Below the pieces are notes generated by a model. The model was not told where the DNA came from and ran no database searches. It was given only the letters and a program-made list of their open reading frames with translations. The position numbers and the translations under genes were made by a program. Below are positions 10,128-20,412 of a stretch of DNA of 64,000 nucleotides, in pieces; the first letter of the stretch is position 1, and the number at the start of each line of letters is the position of its first letter. The DNA is from Tolypocladium sp. Sup5 PDA-1 (lineage: Eukaryota; Ascomycota; Sordariomycetes; Hypocreales; Ophiocordycipitaceae): positions 62,001-126,000 of the forward strand of contig JPHH03000012.1 of the NCBI GenBank assembly GCA_000750105.3, read 5' to 3'.

Positions 10128-13100
10128 GCGCCGCCCCCGTTGCCGGTGTGAGAGCTGGCACGCAGCCCATAGCAGGCGCGGCCCGAGGCTGAACAAGAAA
10201 CAAGAGCGGCGCCATGGCTGGTTCCGTCGTGCCCTTGGAGATGGCTGTAATATTAGAGTGCTTTCTGATATACGGAAAGCGTGGTGTACGGATACAGCGC
10301 GGGCAGGACATGTGCAGCGATATACCGAGGGGGTTAGGCTGGTACACTGGGTCGCTGCTCGCGCAGATGTTGAGATGCTGGTTTGAGAATAGACGAGTCT
10401 AATGAATACAATTCAATGTAGATGCAACAAGGCTGTCCGAGTTCTGTTCTTGTACGCAGTGCCTGAGGCCGTGTAGTTCACGAGGTTCAACGGCGTGAGG
10501 AATGCGACAGCAAAGGCTCGTGGCAGCTCCGACATTGTCTAAGACAATTGTCAGCGGGTAGGGCTGGGCTAGGCTGCGGGTGGCAGTCGTTGGAATGCTG
10601 TGCTGCCTCGTGGGGGCGAAGCTACAACTTCAAACAAGAGTTTGCAACGACCATCCTAGCACCGACATCCACAACGAGCCGGGAAGGCTAGGACACAACA
10701 TTCAAAGCTCGTTCTCACCGCTGTTTCCATGGGCTGGCACGAACTGCTGATGACGACCACCACCACTCCGTTCGCGGTGTGTGGAGTTTTGTCAAAAAGC
10801 GGGAGGCTGGGGAAGCCATGATAGTACGGACTCGGACTACCGCGGGGCGCGTCAGCGTCAACACGGCCACTCCGAGGGCTGAAATAGCTGGCGGAGATGG
10901 AGGTGGACGAGGTCGCATAACGGGCCGCATAGTCGTTTCGCTTTGCTGGCTCCAAGCAATTCGCGCAGCGGGAGAGCATGAAGTCCAAGGCCCCGCAGCC
11001 TAGCACAACGAGCTTGATGACGAGCCAGCGGCTGTCCCACAACTCTTTGCCACTCTGGCCGCAGTGGTGCTTGCATACGAAGTACATACTTCGTAAGTGG
11101 TGGGGAGCAAAAAATTCGGGAGGCTGGGAGCCGCGTCGTCTGGAGTTGGTGGTGTGTTGTTGACGATGTGCTAGGCTAGTCTGTCCACGAACCGAGGGAC
11201 GGATAGTCGGTACGGGACGTGAGTGGACAATCAATGCTTTGGCTGAGCCAACCCCACGGCGCTGCCCTTTCGTTGGCGATGCTGTCGCTATATTACAGGC
11301 AAGCCAAGCTGTTGATTATGATAGGTAAAGAAGTAGGCGTCGCGAGAGTGCGAGGTTGTTACGAGTAGGAGTACGGAGGGACTCGTGATGGGCAACGCGG
11401 GGCGCTTAATTAATCGCGGCCCGGGGTCGTTCTTCCCCGTTCTTGTCCTCTTGTCTGACCGTCGCGTCTCGCATCCCGGGGTGGTACCTGCCAATTTTCC
11501 CAGACTGACTGATGAGTCTCTGTCCGACGCGACCCGCGCGGTTCGAGAATTGCTTTTTCCTCCTTCAATTTACTTTGGAGACGTTTGAAATCATTCGCAC
11601 TTTGAACCATCTTCTTGCTCCTTTTTTGCTCGCTCGACTTGTACATATTGCACTTCCACTTGTACACGAAGCAATTGGACTGGCTAGGGTCCGTATCTAT
11701 TATGCATTTGCGGAGCCGACGGCATTTCCCATACTACTCGTACTCGTACTTCGTACCTCACTCGGACTCGCTCGCCTGCCGCGAGGCCTTGACCCTTTGA
11801 CCGTTGTCCCGATTGTCTGCCTGGCGCACGGGGTTTGGCTTCAGGGCATCTACCAGTTTGGAGTCTTTGGACTGCCATTGATACCCGCTGCCGAGTGTCT
11901 TGGGATCCGGGCACGTTGCAAAGGCTCCTCCAGCCACATTGGCTCGCGTCGAGCCGTCTGAGCTCTCCTTTCTGGGGTCACGCGCGCGCGTGTCAGCCAT
12001 CAGCCATCTCCCGTCCGTCTCAGCTCCAGAGACTCGAATATCTGCAGCAACGTCGCCTTCTTCGCCGCGGCCCAGAGTCGACATCACACGGCATCGCGAG
12101 TCGCACACACGCCGGCCTCTGGCCCCATCTCCTCCGCCTCCACGTGCTTCAGCCAACCGTCGTTGCACCCGTCCGCGCCGCTACGAGTCCTCGCTGTGCC
12201 TTGCTTGAACACAAGGTGCCACAGCCGTCCAAGTTTGAGGTAGGATGGACCGTTCTCACTCGTCTGCCCTCACTCATACGCACCATGGACGACTGCCTCG
12301 GGCACCTCCTGCCCAGTAGGAACGGGGATGCAGCGCTACTGCAGCACGCATGCAACACGCGAGTCCAAGGTGGACGGACCTACAGTACTTCGTACTTCCT
12401 ACACAGCACTTACTCGTACCTCTGGGCGTTGATGCTTTTCTGTCGACCAACAATTGACAGCGCACGACACGTTCACACGGGTCGGAAGTTTGGCCTGCCA
12501 TTGTTTACATCCACCACGGCTCCAGCTCATGGACCTCCCCCAACCCCAACCGCAGTTGGATACAACATCACGGTGATTTGTGGCAAGTGCCCGAGTAATC
12601 CCCAGCCCCTGGTACCCCAGGAAGCTGTCTCTGCACAATCGCGGCTCTACCCAGCACGCCGTGCGCCACTCGCTGCTCGTCTTCACCGCCCCTTGTCCCT
12701 TGCAATCGGGAAAAGAATGTCGAATAAGGACCGACAAGGGCCTCGGCAGGGGTCGACAACCCCCGGGGATCTGCCCAGGGTGGCTGGCGATTGGTGCTAG
12801 AGTTGCTGATTCCGAGGCCGACTTTTCTTCACTCGTCTTTCTCACTCGACAACTGGTCCTGCCTCACCTCTTCTCTCGTCGCTGCTTGACCTTGGCTTGC
12901 TTTGTTGAAGTACAAGGCCGATTTCCCGCCATATTCCTCGTCCTGCCACCTCCATGAGCCTGCCGCCGTGGGATCTGCTCGCCATTGATTAGTCCAGTCA
13001 GTCAGATCCGTCCCGTCCCGTCCTTTCTCTGGCGCCTGGGATCCGCTGCCCCGTGGGTGTGGGCATCCGCATGGCCTCACGCCTTGGCTGTGGCCTAGTT

Positions 13101-13692
13101 GGACCTGTCCGTCCGTCTTCCCCCATCGCCTGCAGCAGCTCCTCTCCGTCTCCGGGCCCGTCGTCTCTTGCACCTGGATCTCAGTCTTGACACCGAGCGT
13201 CATGTCCTCCTCCTCCTGCATTAGCCGCCATCCTCGTTGACACGGACCTTTGTTTTCCCTGCTTCCTTTCCCCCCCAATTACCTCGTTCAGTCTCATCTT
13301 CAGCCTCAACCCTCACTGTACCCATCAACACCCGCAATTGCTCCCCGGGAGGACCCAATCACAGCTCGCCAGCTGGCTGGCTGTCCTGCAGCTTGACATA
13401 GTCTCCCGTCTGTCTGTCCCAGACTGCCCCCTTTTTTCTCTTCCTGTCGTTGGCTCCGTCCTTGGTCTTGTGTCTCTCTCCGTATGCGAGGCTGCTCTCG
13501 CGCGCGTCCGTCTTTGCATATTCTGCACAAGTCCACTTGCGGCTCCCCCACGTTCTGACAGTACTATCCCAGGAACCCACGATACACTCTCCTTGCCGGA
13601 GCCCGCCGTCGGAGCTGCGTTGGGCTGGTTATAGGTTGTTTGCCTTGCGTTGACGCTGAGTGGGAGGGCTGGCCTGACCTCAACTGGACTGC
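10128..13692. other. Long intergenic/leader region upstream of the 14-3-3-like gene
   Basis: This 3.56-kb stretch has no gene I can support. It contains TAC-palindrome motifs (11076-11095, 11731-11758, 12381-12400). From about 11.5 kb it becomes C/T-rich toward the downstream start, which fits a long promoter and 5' leader. A 321-codon frame at 11835-12800 looks non-coding: low-complexity Arg/Pro/Ser, no family motif and no neighbouring splice pattern. Confidence 0.5.
11076..11095. repeat. Near-perfect palindrome of the TACGAAGTA family
   Basis: TACGAAGTA at 11076-11084 and TACTTCGTA at 11087-11095 form 9-bp inverted arms with a CA spacer. The same core forms the uninterrupted palindrome at 60586-60603. 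Confidence 0.7.
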
Positions 13693-14628
13693 ATGGCGTC
13701 TTCCGAGGTTGACCAGAAGTTCTTGGGCAGGCTGGCCAGAGCTGTCGAAAATGACAACCCTCTCCTCTCCTCGATACTCTTCAAGATCCTCGGTCTCTCG
13801 CTCAATCTCGCCGAGCAGCTCGTTGCGGCCAAGAAACAACGGCGACCGGACCCGACCACGTCCCCTCTCTTCCTCAAGCGCGTCCTACACATCCTCTGGC
13901 TGTCTCGCGAAGGCCTCGTCATGCTCCAGCAATACGTCATACCCATGGTTGGCAACTACGTCGAGCTCAAAGTCCTAGCCTATAAACTGCGAGCCAGCTT
14001 CCACCACATCTTCGTCCTGTTTCACAACCAGCCCCCCGTCTCTAGTATGGCCAGCTGGACACCAGACTTGATGGCGGCGGCGGCAGATATGGTGTTCAAG
14101 GCAAACGCAAACAAGGGCGGCGATGCGACCGACGACGATCCGATATCGAGGCCATCATCCATCCAACCCACACACCCATTGGAAGGAGGACCCGTGGGCC
14201 CTCCGCCGGGCTTCGAATCACATGTCGCGCTGTTGCCACCTTCTTTCCTCCTCCCGGCGCAGGACTACCTCCCCGCGGCCCATCAATACTTCAAGGAGGC
14301 GTCTCGCCTAGCAGATCAGCTCCTCTGGGGGTCTCACTCTTTGCGTCTGTCCGTCAAGACCGAATACTCTGCGTTCCTGTACGACTGCGTTCACGACGCC
14401 GACGCCAGTCGAAAGCTTGCCAAGGAAACGATAGCCGAGGTGTACGATGCGACCGAGGGCATGGATGATGACATGTTCAGCGACGCCTGCGAATTGGTCA
14501 CCGTTCTGGGCAAGATGATGAAGCGTGGACTTGGGTCAAACAATACGCTTCGCAGCAAGGGCCAAGAGTCAAACCCGGCACTCGGCATCAAGACAACACC
14601 GCCACCAGGAATGGAAAATCCAATATGA
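13693..14628 (+). CDS. Divergent 14-3-3-like protein
   Basis: A single-exon gene of 311 aa. The C-terminal part aligns by eye with 14-3-3 helices 7-9. HQYFKEASRLADQL matches the AYQEAFEISKKEM region, HSLRLSVKTEYSAFLYD matches HPIRLGLALNFSVFYYE, and ASRKLAKETIAEVYDATEGM matches the SLAKTAFDEAIAELDTL region. The N-terminal half is helical and plausibly helices 1-4. A Pro/Gly-rich insert (about 150-180) and a disordered tail are unusual. The conserved Asn of helix 7, which contacts the ligand backbone, is Glu here. The protein therefore probably does not bind phosphopeptides in the standard way. It differs from the canonical paralogue that every ascomycete carries elsewhere. Its function is unknown; it may be a scaffold or a heterodimer partner. 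The ATG at 13693 follows a very long C/T-rich leader. Confidence 0.62.
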   Translation: MASSEVDQKFLGRLARAVENDNPLLSSILFKILGLSLNLAEQLVAAKKQRRPDPTTSPLFLKRVLHILWLSREGLVMLQQYVIPMVGNYVELKVLAYKLRASFHHIFVLFHNQPPVSSMASWTPDLMAAAADMVFKANANKGGDATDDDPISRPSSIQPTHPLEGGPVGPPPGFESHVALLPPSFLLPAQDYLPAAHQYFKEASRLADQLLWGSHSLRLSVKTEYSAFLYDCVHDADASRKLAKETIAEVYDATEGMDDDMFSDACELVTVLGKMMKRGLGSNNTLRSKGQESNPALGIKTTPPPGMENPI

Positions 14629-15966
14629 TGTGCCAGGGCTTATGCAAACCGTGCTGTCGTTCTCTACGCCTCATCCTACTCGCAGTCGTCGGCAAGGCGA
14701 ATCAGGGCGCCAGACCAAGGCCCGCCGTGCCATCCGCATGACAAGAAGGCCGCACAAGGCAGGGCAGCTTCCGGAGCAACGGCGATTTGTACATTTCATG
14801 TGCCCTCGGGGCTACTGTATCTACGCAAGTGTGTTGGATCAAAACATAGAGGCTTTTCGGTTTTTGGGTTGTCGGGGCGTTGCACCCCTTCAGCATCGTT
14901 ATTATGTACTTGTACATGGGCAAGAGCCGGACCAGAGCAGGAGGAGCTTTTGGATATCGGCACGAGGTCGAGTATGTGGAAGGCAGAAACGGCGTCCGTC
15001 TTAATTTCGCCATCTTGTCCTTGATACCCTAATGAGCCCTTATTTAGGCTCCATGAATTTTGTTTGATTAAGTGGATAGAGAGTTGTGAGATAAAGGGGC
15101 GGTTTGGCCTTGAAAGGAGCATTGTGGATAATGAAAAGAAGGGATATATTTTGCCGTCGGTGGTCACTTCAATACGCATTGCACCATACGACATGACATG
15201 TTGCCACCGGACACCGTAATATATTAGAGATTACACATTTTGTTCGACATGAAGCAAGGATTGTCTCGCGTAGCTTCCTTGTCTATTAACTGATGGTGTA
15301 CATGACCACCTCCGCGTACTTGCTCGTCCGTCCCCCTCCATCCGATGTCCTCCGACGTCCTCGACCTGGTGTCCTCCCATGTGTCGCCCCAATTCCTGAG
15401 GAGGCAATCTCGTGAAGCCACAAGACGACCACGTCTCGAGAACAGACGACAAAAGAGGCTCAAAGTCTCCAACGTTCCTCCCAAATCCGTACGTTCCTCG
15501 CGTCTGCTTCTCAAAGTTCGCCTCTTGCCTGTTCCTTCTTCAAAGAGCAAGAAGCTTTCTCAAAAGAGTGGTGGCTCAAAGGCTCGCCATGCGTGTCTCC
15601 AGAAAAGACACGGAAACCCCAAACCGAGAACCGCGAACCGCAAGAACAACCGTTACCGCCGTGCGCCCCTTTGCCCCTTTCCCCGCCGAAGAGTTCCGTG
15701 TAATGTAAAAAGACGCCGTCGTTTCCCGCAAAACAGTTGCAAAAAGTCCCATCAAGAATCGCTGTATTCGCTTGGAACCCTGTCGCGTCCGCAAGGCGCA
15801 TCCATTGTCCTCTGTTAGATATGACGGCGGGCGCCGAGAGCAAGACTTGACGGGACAGCAATGTCAGCATGTTCCTGATGGGAGAAACAACGTGTGATAC
15901 TCACGACAACGCAACAAAGAAGGAAAGAAAGACGGAAAAGCAAAAGGAAAAGATGCCGAAGGTCGA
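14629..15966. other. Convergent intergenic region (14-3-3-like / SANT gene)
   Basis: These 1.34 kb lie between two converging stop codons and hold the two 3' UTRs. Parts are relatively A/T-rich (15020-15260). I see no supported gene; the open frames here are short and Arg/Lys-rich. Confidence 0.5.
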
Positions 15967-17772
15967 TTAGACTTCGGGGTCGTCGAGCTCCTCCTCCGGG
16001 AGGCCGTCGACCCATTTCTCAACGTTCTCGCGGCGGCTGCTGTCGTCGAGAGAGGCTCGCTTCACGCGGGCTTCCTGTCGCTTCAGCGCGCCGTCCTGCT
16101 CAGCGCGCTCGCACTTGTCACGGATGATGTGCAGCGGGACCATGCGGCCGGTGACGTTGTAGAAGTTGGCTTGCATCTCGAGCCACTTACCGCGCTTGTA
16201 CTTGCTGTCCACGGAGGCCAGCACGGCGCAGTCGCGCTCGCCAAAGAACTCGTCGGGCTCGGGCTGGATCATGTTCGGGTACATGGCCTGGTAGACGTTG
16301 CTCTGGAGATACTGTATGTCGTGGCGCTTCTGCTCGGGCCATCCGTAGTAGTAACCATCGTCGTCATCCTCGTCGTCCTCTTCGTCGTCGAAGACAAAGG
16401 ACGACTCGGAGGAGGCCTCCTCGCCGGAGAGGATGTCGCGGTCACGCTCGTTGGTCTCTGCGGCCTTGGACCGGGCCGCCTTGTTCTCCATGGCCACCTT
16501 GCCGTTGCGCTGGCCCTTGTGCCATTTGGTGGGCGTGACTGCCTTGGCCTTTCCCTTGCCCTTGGGGTCTTTGAGAGACGTCGTTGGTTCCTTGCCTTCC
16601 TTGGAAGACTTGGCTTGGGCTTTGCATTCTTTGGCAGAATTGGCCGACTCTTTGGCTCCCTTGGAAGGGTTGGCTGAGGTTTTGGTCTTCTTGGACGATT
16701 CGCCGGGATCCTTGGTCCCCCTTGAAGAGTCGGCGGCGCTTTCAGCCTCCTTGCCAGCGCTCTTCTCCTCGTCACCGCTCGCCTGCTCGTCAGACGCGAA
16801 CTGCGGAGGCTGGTCCTTGATGACCTTCCAGCGGCCCTTGACGTCGTTCTTGTTGCGATTGAGGATCTTGCCAATTTCCGCCCACGACAGGTTGTCATCC
16901 GACTCCTTCATTCCTCGGAGCAGGTGGTCTTCAGAGATGGTCCATCCGGAGCCGCCAGCTGCAACCTTTCCGCCGACTTGCTTGGCGGGAGCCTTCTCGG
17001 GCGCTCCCTCGTCAGACGAGACTCCTTTGGACGACTCTTCTCCCAGGGTGCTAGCGTCCGTGGAGGGATTATCGTTCTTGTCGGAGAACTCGGGCTCGTT
17101 GCAGCTTTCCACGCCAGAGCTAGTGGGCGCGGACGATTCTGCGTCGACCACACTATTGTTCTCCGTGGTGGCCTCGGATTTCTTGCTGGCGTTTGTCTCG
17201 TCGCCTTCAGTCTGTTTGTCCACTGCTCCGTCGTTGGACTTGTCGCTCATGGCCTCGGCAGAGGCGTCGGACGTCTCTGGCTGGCTATCTGCGCTGGCGG
17301 AGGTGGTGGACTCTTCGTTGCCACCTTTGAGGCCCTCAACATTCTTGAGGCACTCGATATCCTTGAGGCACTCAATGTCCTTGAGGCACTCCACGTCCCT
17401 GAGACAAGAGACATCCTTCATGCAGGTGTCATGGCTGCCCTGATTCTTCAGGCAAGGGGTGGCAGACTCGTCAGACGACTCAGCCTTGGAGCTGGAGTCG
17501 GCTTCGGGGTTGTCATCGACGGCACAAAGTGCAGGCGCCTGGTACCCATTAGAGTCGTCAGCAGAGAACTCTGGCAATGAAAACTCTGCTTCAGATTCCG
17601 GCTTGTTAGCGGGAGCATCTTGTCGGGCCTGTTCATCGCGCGCCGCTGGCTGCTTCTTGCGAACAATGACGGGGTCCTGACCGAGCAACATGTTGGTCAA
17701 GGAGATTTGCAGTGCCTCGGAAGAATCAGAGTCTGCGGCAGCAGCCTCGCGGTTTCTATCCTTGGGCGCCAT
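15967..17772 (-). CDS. SANT/Myb-like domain protein with a Cys-containing hexapeptide repeat
   Basis: A single-exon gene of 601 aa starting MAPKDRNREAAAADS. A SANT/Myb-like domain lies at about residues 275-325 (GWTISEDHLLRGMKESDD, then LSWAEIGKILNRNKNDVKGRW), with three-helix spacing and Trp residues typical of DNA or histone-tail binding modules. Before it is a disordered Ser/Glu/Thr-rich region holding five to six copies of a hexapeptide with consensus CLKDIE (about residues 117-149). After it come a Lys/Ser-rich linker with KGKGKAKAVTP, an acidic run (DDEEDDEDDDDG) and a conserved-looking C-terminal block (RKWLEM-like helices, about 480-600: WPEQKRHDIQYLQSNVYQAM and KYKRGKWLEMQANFYNVTG). 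It is probably a nuclear, chromatin-associated protein. I do not recognise a named orthologue. The long antisense frame at 16433-17443 is a codon-bias shadow. Confidence 0.82.
   Translation of the reverse strand: MAPKDRNREAAAADSDSSEALQISLTNMLLGQDPVIVRKKQPAARDEQARQDAPANKPESEAEFSLPEFSADDSNGYQAPALCAVDDNPEADSSSKAESSDESATPCLKNQGSHDTCMKDVSCLRDVECLKDIECLKDIECLKNVEGLKGGNEESTTSASADSQPETSDASAEAMSDKSNDGAVDKQTEGDETNASKKSEATTENNSVVDAESSAPTSSGVESCNEPEFSDKNDNPSTDASTLGEESSKGVSSDEGAPEKAPAKQVGGKVAAGGSGWTISEDHLLRGMKESDDNLSWAEIGKILNRNKNDVKGRWKVIKDQPPQFASDEQASGDEEKSAGKEAESAADSSRGTKDPGESSKKTKTSANPSKGAKESANSAKECKAQAKSSKEGKEPTTSLKDPKGKGKAKAVTPTKWHKGQRNGKVAMENKAARSKAAETNERDRDILSGEEASSESSFVFDDEEDDEDDDDGYYYGWPEQKRHDIQYLQSNVYQAMYPNMIQPEPDEFFGERDCAVLASVDSKYKRGKWLEMQANFYNVTGRMVPLHIIRDKCERAEQDGALKRQEARVKRASLDDSSRRENVEKWVDGLPEEELDDPEV
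17326..17424 (-). repeat. 18-nt coding tandem repeat (CLKDIE hexapeptide)
   Basis: Inside the SANT protein gene, an 18-nt unit encodes the successive hexapeptides CMKDVS, CLRDVE, CLKDIE, CLKDIE, CLKNVE and a decayed GLKGGN. The Cys at position 1 and the Leu-Lys pair are nearly invariant while codons vary, so protein-level constraint is plausible. Confidence 0.85.
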
Positions 17773-18919
17773 TTCTAACCACGAACGCGACGCGAAGTGA
17801 CGTTGCGATGAGTCTGAGATGTTGGTGCGTGTATGTCGGGAGACGAATCTTGACAGGTGGCTCGCCGACTCAACAAACAGACAGAATCAGTCAACCGAGC
17901 CTCGGGGAGAGGGAAGAGGGAGAGAAAGTGACTTCTTGGTTGAAGATTCAGGGCAGAATCTGTGGAGCATGGTGTCAGCGGGATGCGTGGAAGAGGATGT
18001 GTATGTGCAGTTCTCTGGGACGGGGGCTCTGCACTGGGGGAACACTCAACAGGTTGACGCGCACGAGGGAGGAAGATTCTCCTCTTGCTGGTGAGAGCGG
18101 GAGTTTGGAAGAAGCAGAGACGAGACCAGGAGGAGTAGGCTGTTGATAACCACTGTTGTTCCTCGCTGTTTCGCTTGCAACTGCGTGCGAAGCGGGAGAC
18201 GAGACGAACAAGGCTGGTTGCGTGGAGGATGTAGGAAAAGGAAAAGGAAAAGGTAACGCGAGAGTGCGGCTGCGAGGAAAAGGAAACGGTCAAGGCTCGC
18301 TCACATGACCTCGGGCTGTGGTGTGCTGTGGTGCGGCCAGACGGTTGCCCAGGAGCGCCTTGTCCGTGACACTCGCCAGCTGTTCAGGCCGTCAACAGGG
18401 CTGCGAGCATTGAACTGAGCCGGCACCGGGAGACAGTAGGTCGGTCGCTACGCAAACAGCTGACTGGCGACCAGTGAATCACGCTCCTCGGTTCATGCAT
18501 TCACATCACGGCCCAGGCAAGGGATGGATGAAGCGACAGCCACGAGATGGAAGCAGATGCCATCTCTTGTCGGACAGCACGCATGCAGCAGTGAATACAC
18601 ATGTCTCGCGCCCAGGAGCGGACTGCACGGGGACGTGGCTCACGAGAGGCTCCTTTCCTCTCAGCCAACTTACACCATGAAGATGGTCGTTGACATGGAG
18701 TTGAAGACGACTGGAAGAGAGCCACGGCCATCATCGTCCAATGGGGACGATGTCAATGGCGCTGACTCATCTCAGAGCAGCTCGAGCTCCATAAGGTACT
18801 TGCAGCAACGACCATCTACCTGTTCTTGTCTTCTTACAGAGTTGCTCACGACCCCATAAGAATATCGCAAGCAGAGCCACAGCTACAGCTGAATCGAAGC
18901 CGTGTCGATAAAACCCACA
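17773..18919. promoter_or_regulatory. Divergent promoter region, SANT gene / DUF4202 gene
   Basis: A 1.15-kb gap between divergent starts. It has A/G-rich runs on the plus strand close to the SANT gene (about 18230-18290, GGAAAAGGAAAAGG type), which are C/T tracts in that gene's leader. No gene is supported. Confidence 0.45.
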
Positions 18920-19641
18920 ATGGCTGCGAGACTACCCCCTCTCCCGCCCTCGTACGCGCAAGGCCTCGAGCTCATCGACGATGCGCACGCGCAGGACCCC
19001 AACATGGTAGACGGCCCCGACGGCCCCAAGAGCCTGCCTTACGAGCTTCACTACGCGCGCAAGATGACCAAGTGGCTCGAGGCGCGGTGTCCCTCGGCCT
19101 CTCCAGAGCTGCAGCTGGCCTGCCGAGCGCAGCACTTCAAGAGGTACGTGAGCTGCCGTCCTCCCTGCGACGTGTAAGAGTTGCTCACAACCGTACCATG
19201 GGTGGCTACAGATGGCAACTCCCGCGCTCCAGCTTCCCCATGACACGCCCCGGCTACCTCACCTGGCGAACCAAGCAAAAGTCGCAGGCCGCCGCCGACG
19301 TCGCCTCGCTGCTCGCCTCGCCCGCCATCGCACCGCCGCTGAGCCCCGGGGCGCGCGACCGCGTGGCCGCGCTGGTCCGCAAGGAGGGCCTGCTCTCGGC
19401 GCACGGTGGCGACGGCGACGCGGAGACGCAGGCGCTCGAGGACGTGGCGTGCCTCGTCTTCCTCGACGACCAGTTCGACGACTTCGAGGCCAAGGCGGAC
19501 ATTGACGAGGACAAGATGGTGGGCATCCTGAGGAAGACGTGGGCCAAGATGAGCGAGCCGGGGAGGCAGCTGGCGTTGGGCATGGACCTGAGCGAGAGGG
19601 CAAAGACGCTGATTGGGAAAGCCCTGGAGGGTGCGTCCTAG
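18920..19641 (+). CDS. DUF4202 family protein
   Basis: The model is join(18920..19143,19212..19641), 217 aa, with a 68-nt intron (GTACGT to CAG) that splits an Arg codon. The sequence covers the whole compact DUF4202 domain: LELIDDAHAQDPN, YELHYARKMTKWLE, ACRAQHFKRWQLPRSSFPM (across the intron), GYLTWRTKQK, ALVRKEGLLS and EDVACLVFLDDQFDDF, ending with DKMVGILRKTWAKMS. Several His/Asp/Glu positions are conserved in the family, which resembles metal-dependent HD-type helical domains, but no reaction is established. Database entries sometimes carry the name glutamyl-tRNA synthetase; nothing here supports that activity. The ATG at 18920 is the first in frame after the leader. The gene is tandem with the downstream FMN enzyme (771-bp gap). 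Confidence 0.9.
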
Positions 19642-20412
19642 CTGCGGCCGAGTTCTATTGGCGAAGCTGATCAGACGCTGGCTTGTTCAGCGTCGACGGT
19701 CAAGTATGAACCGCTCGACGCTTTACCATTGCCATACTGATGGTGAAACTCCGTCGACTCTGCCACGGTTACATGCATGCGACAGGGCTGCAATAAGTCT
19801 GTTGTCGTCATCACTGCAACAGTCCAATATGCATCCGGCCATGTCGAGCATCCCGAGGCCGGAGCTGTGCATTCTACCCGGTCCTTACCTCCGCCATACC
19901 AATCTGATGACAGCGCGACACCTACTACGCGGACTTGTCGCCGGGCCTTGCGCAAACCGTCGAGCTTCCTGCGTGAAGGCTCTGTGTTGTTTGGCTACCG
20001 CATACCATCACCCAATGCAGAGTCTTGGTCCTCTTGGCATGCTGCCAATCAATGGAAACATTTACCCTGCGCCCTGTCTTCTCTTATCCATCTTAAACCC
20101 TCCCATTTATTAGCAGAAGCTACACGTTATTCGTCTACGTTACAACGGCGGACATGTTGCCGACCTTGTCACCGGCCTCCCCTCCGATCCACTCCCCCGC
20201 ATCCGTGCCGGTGACCGGAGCCCAGTCTCGGCCCAATTGCCGCCGAGCACCAACACCAACCCTTTCCCTTGACAACCCAAAGACGGCCATAAAGCAGCCA
20301 AAGCGCGCGCTCAGCCTGTCCTGTACATCTAATCTGTAGAGCATCAGATACCAGAAGACTGCATCTCTGGGAAGCCATTGGCTCACTGGGTACTCGTGAT
20401 ACCTTGAACGAG
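19642..20412. other. Intergenic region between DUF4202 and FMN dehydrogenase genes
   Basis: 771 bp containing the 3' UTR of the DUF4202 gene and the promoter of the FMN enzyme. Nothing else is supported. Confidence 0.45.

Noticed and set aside
11835..12800. 321-codon plus-strand open frame in the 14-3-3-like gene leader
   Set aside because: Low-complexity Arg/Pro/Ser/Thr composition, no domain, no codon bias like neighbouring genes; more likely chance in C/T-rich leader DNA.
16433..17443. 336-codon plus-strand open frame
   Set aside because: Exactly antisense to the SANT protein gene; its Leu/Ser-rich translation is the mirror of the Glu/Lys/Ser codons on the other strand.
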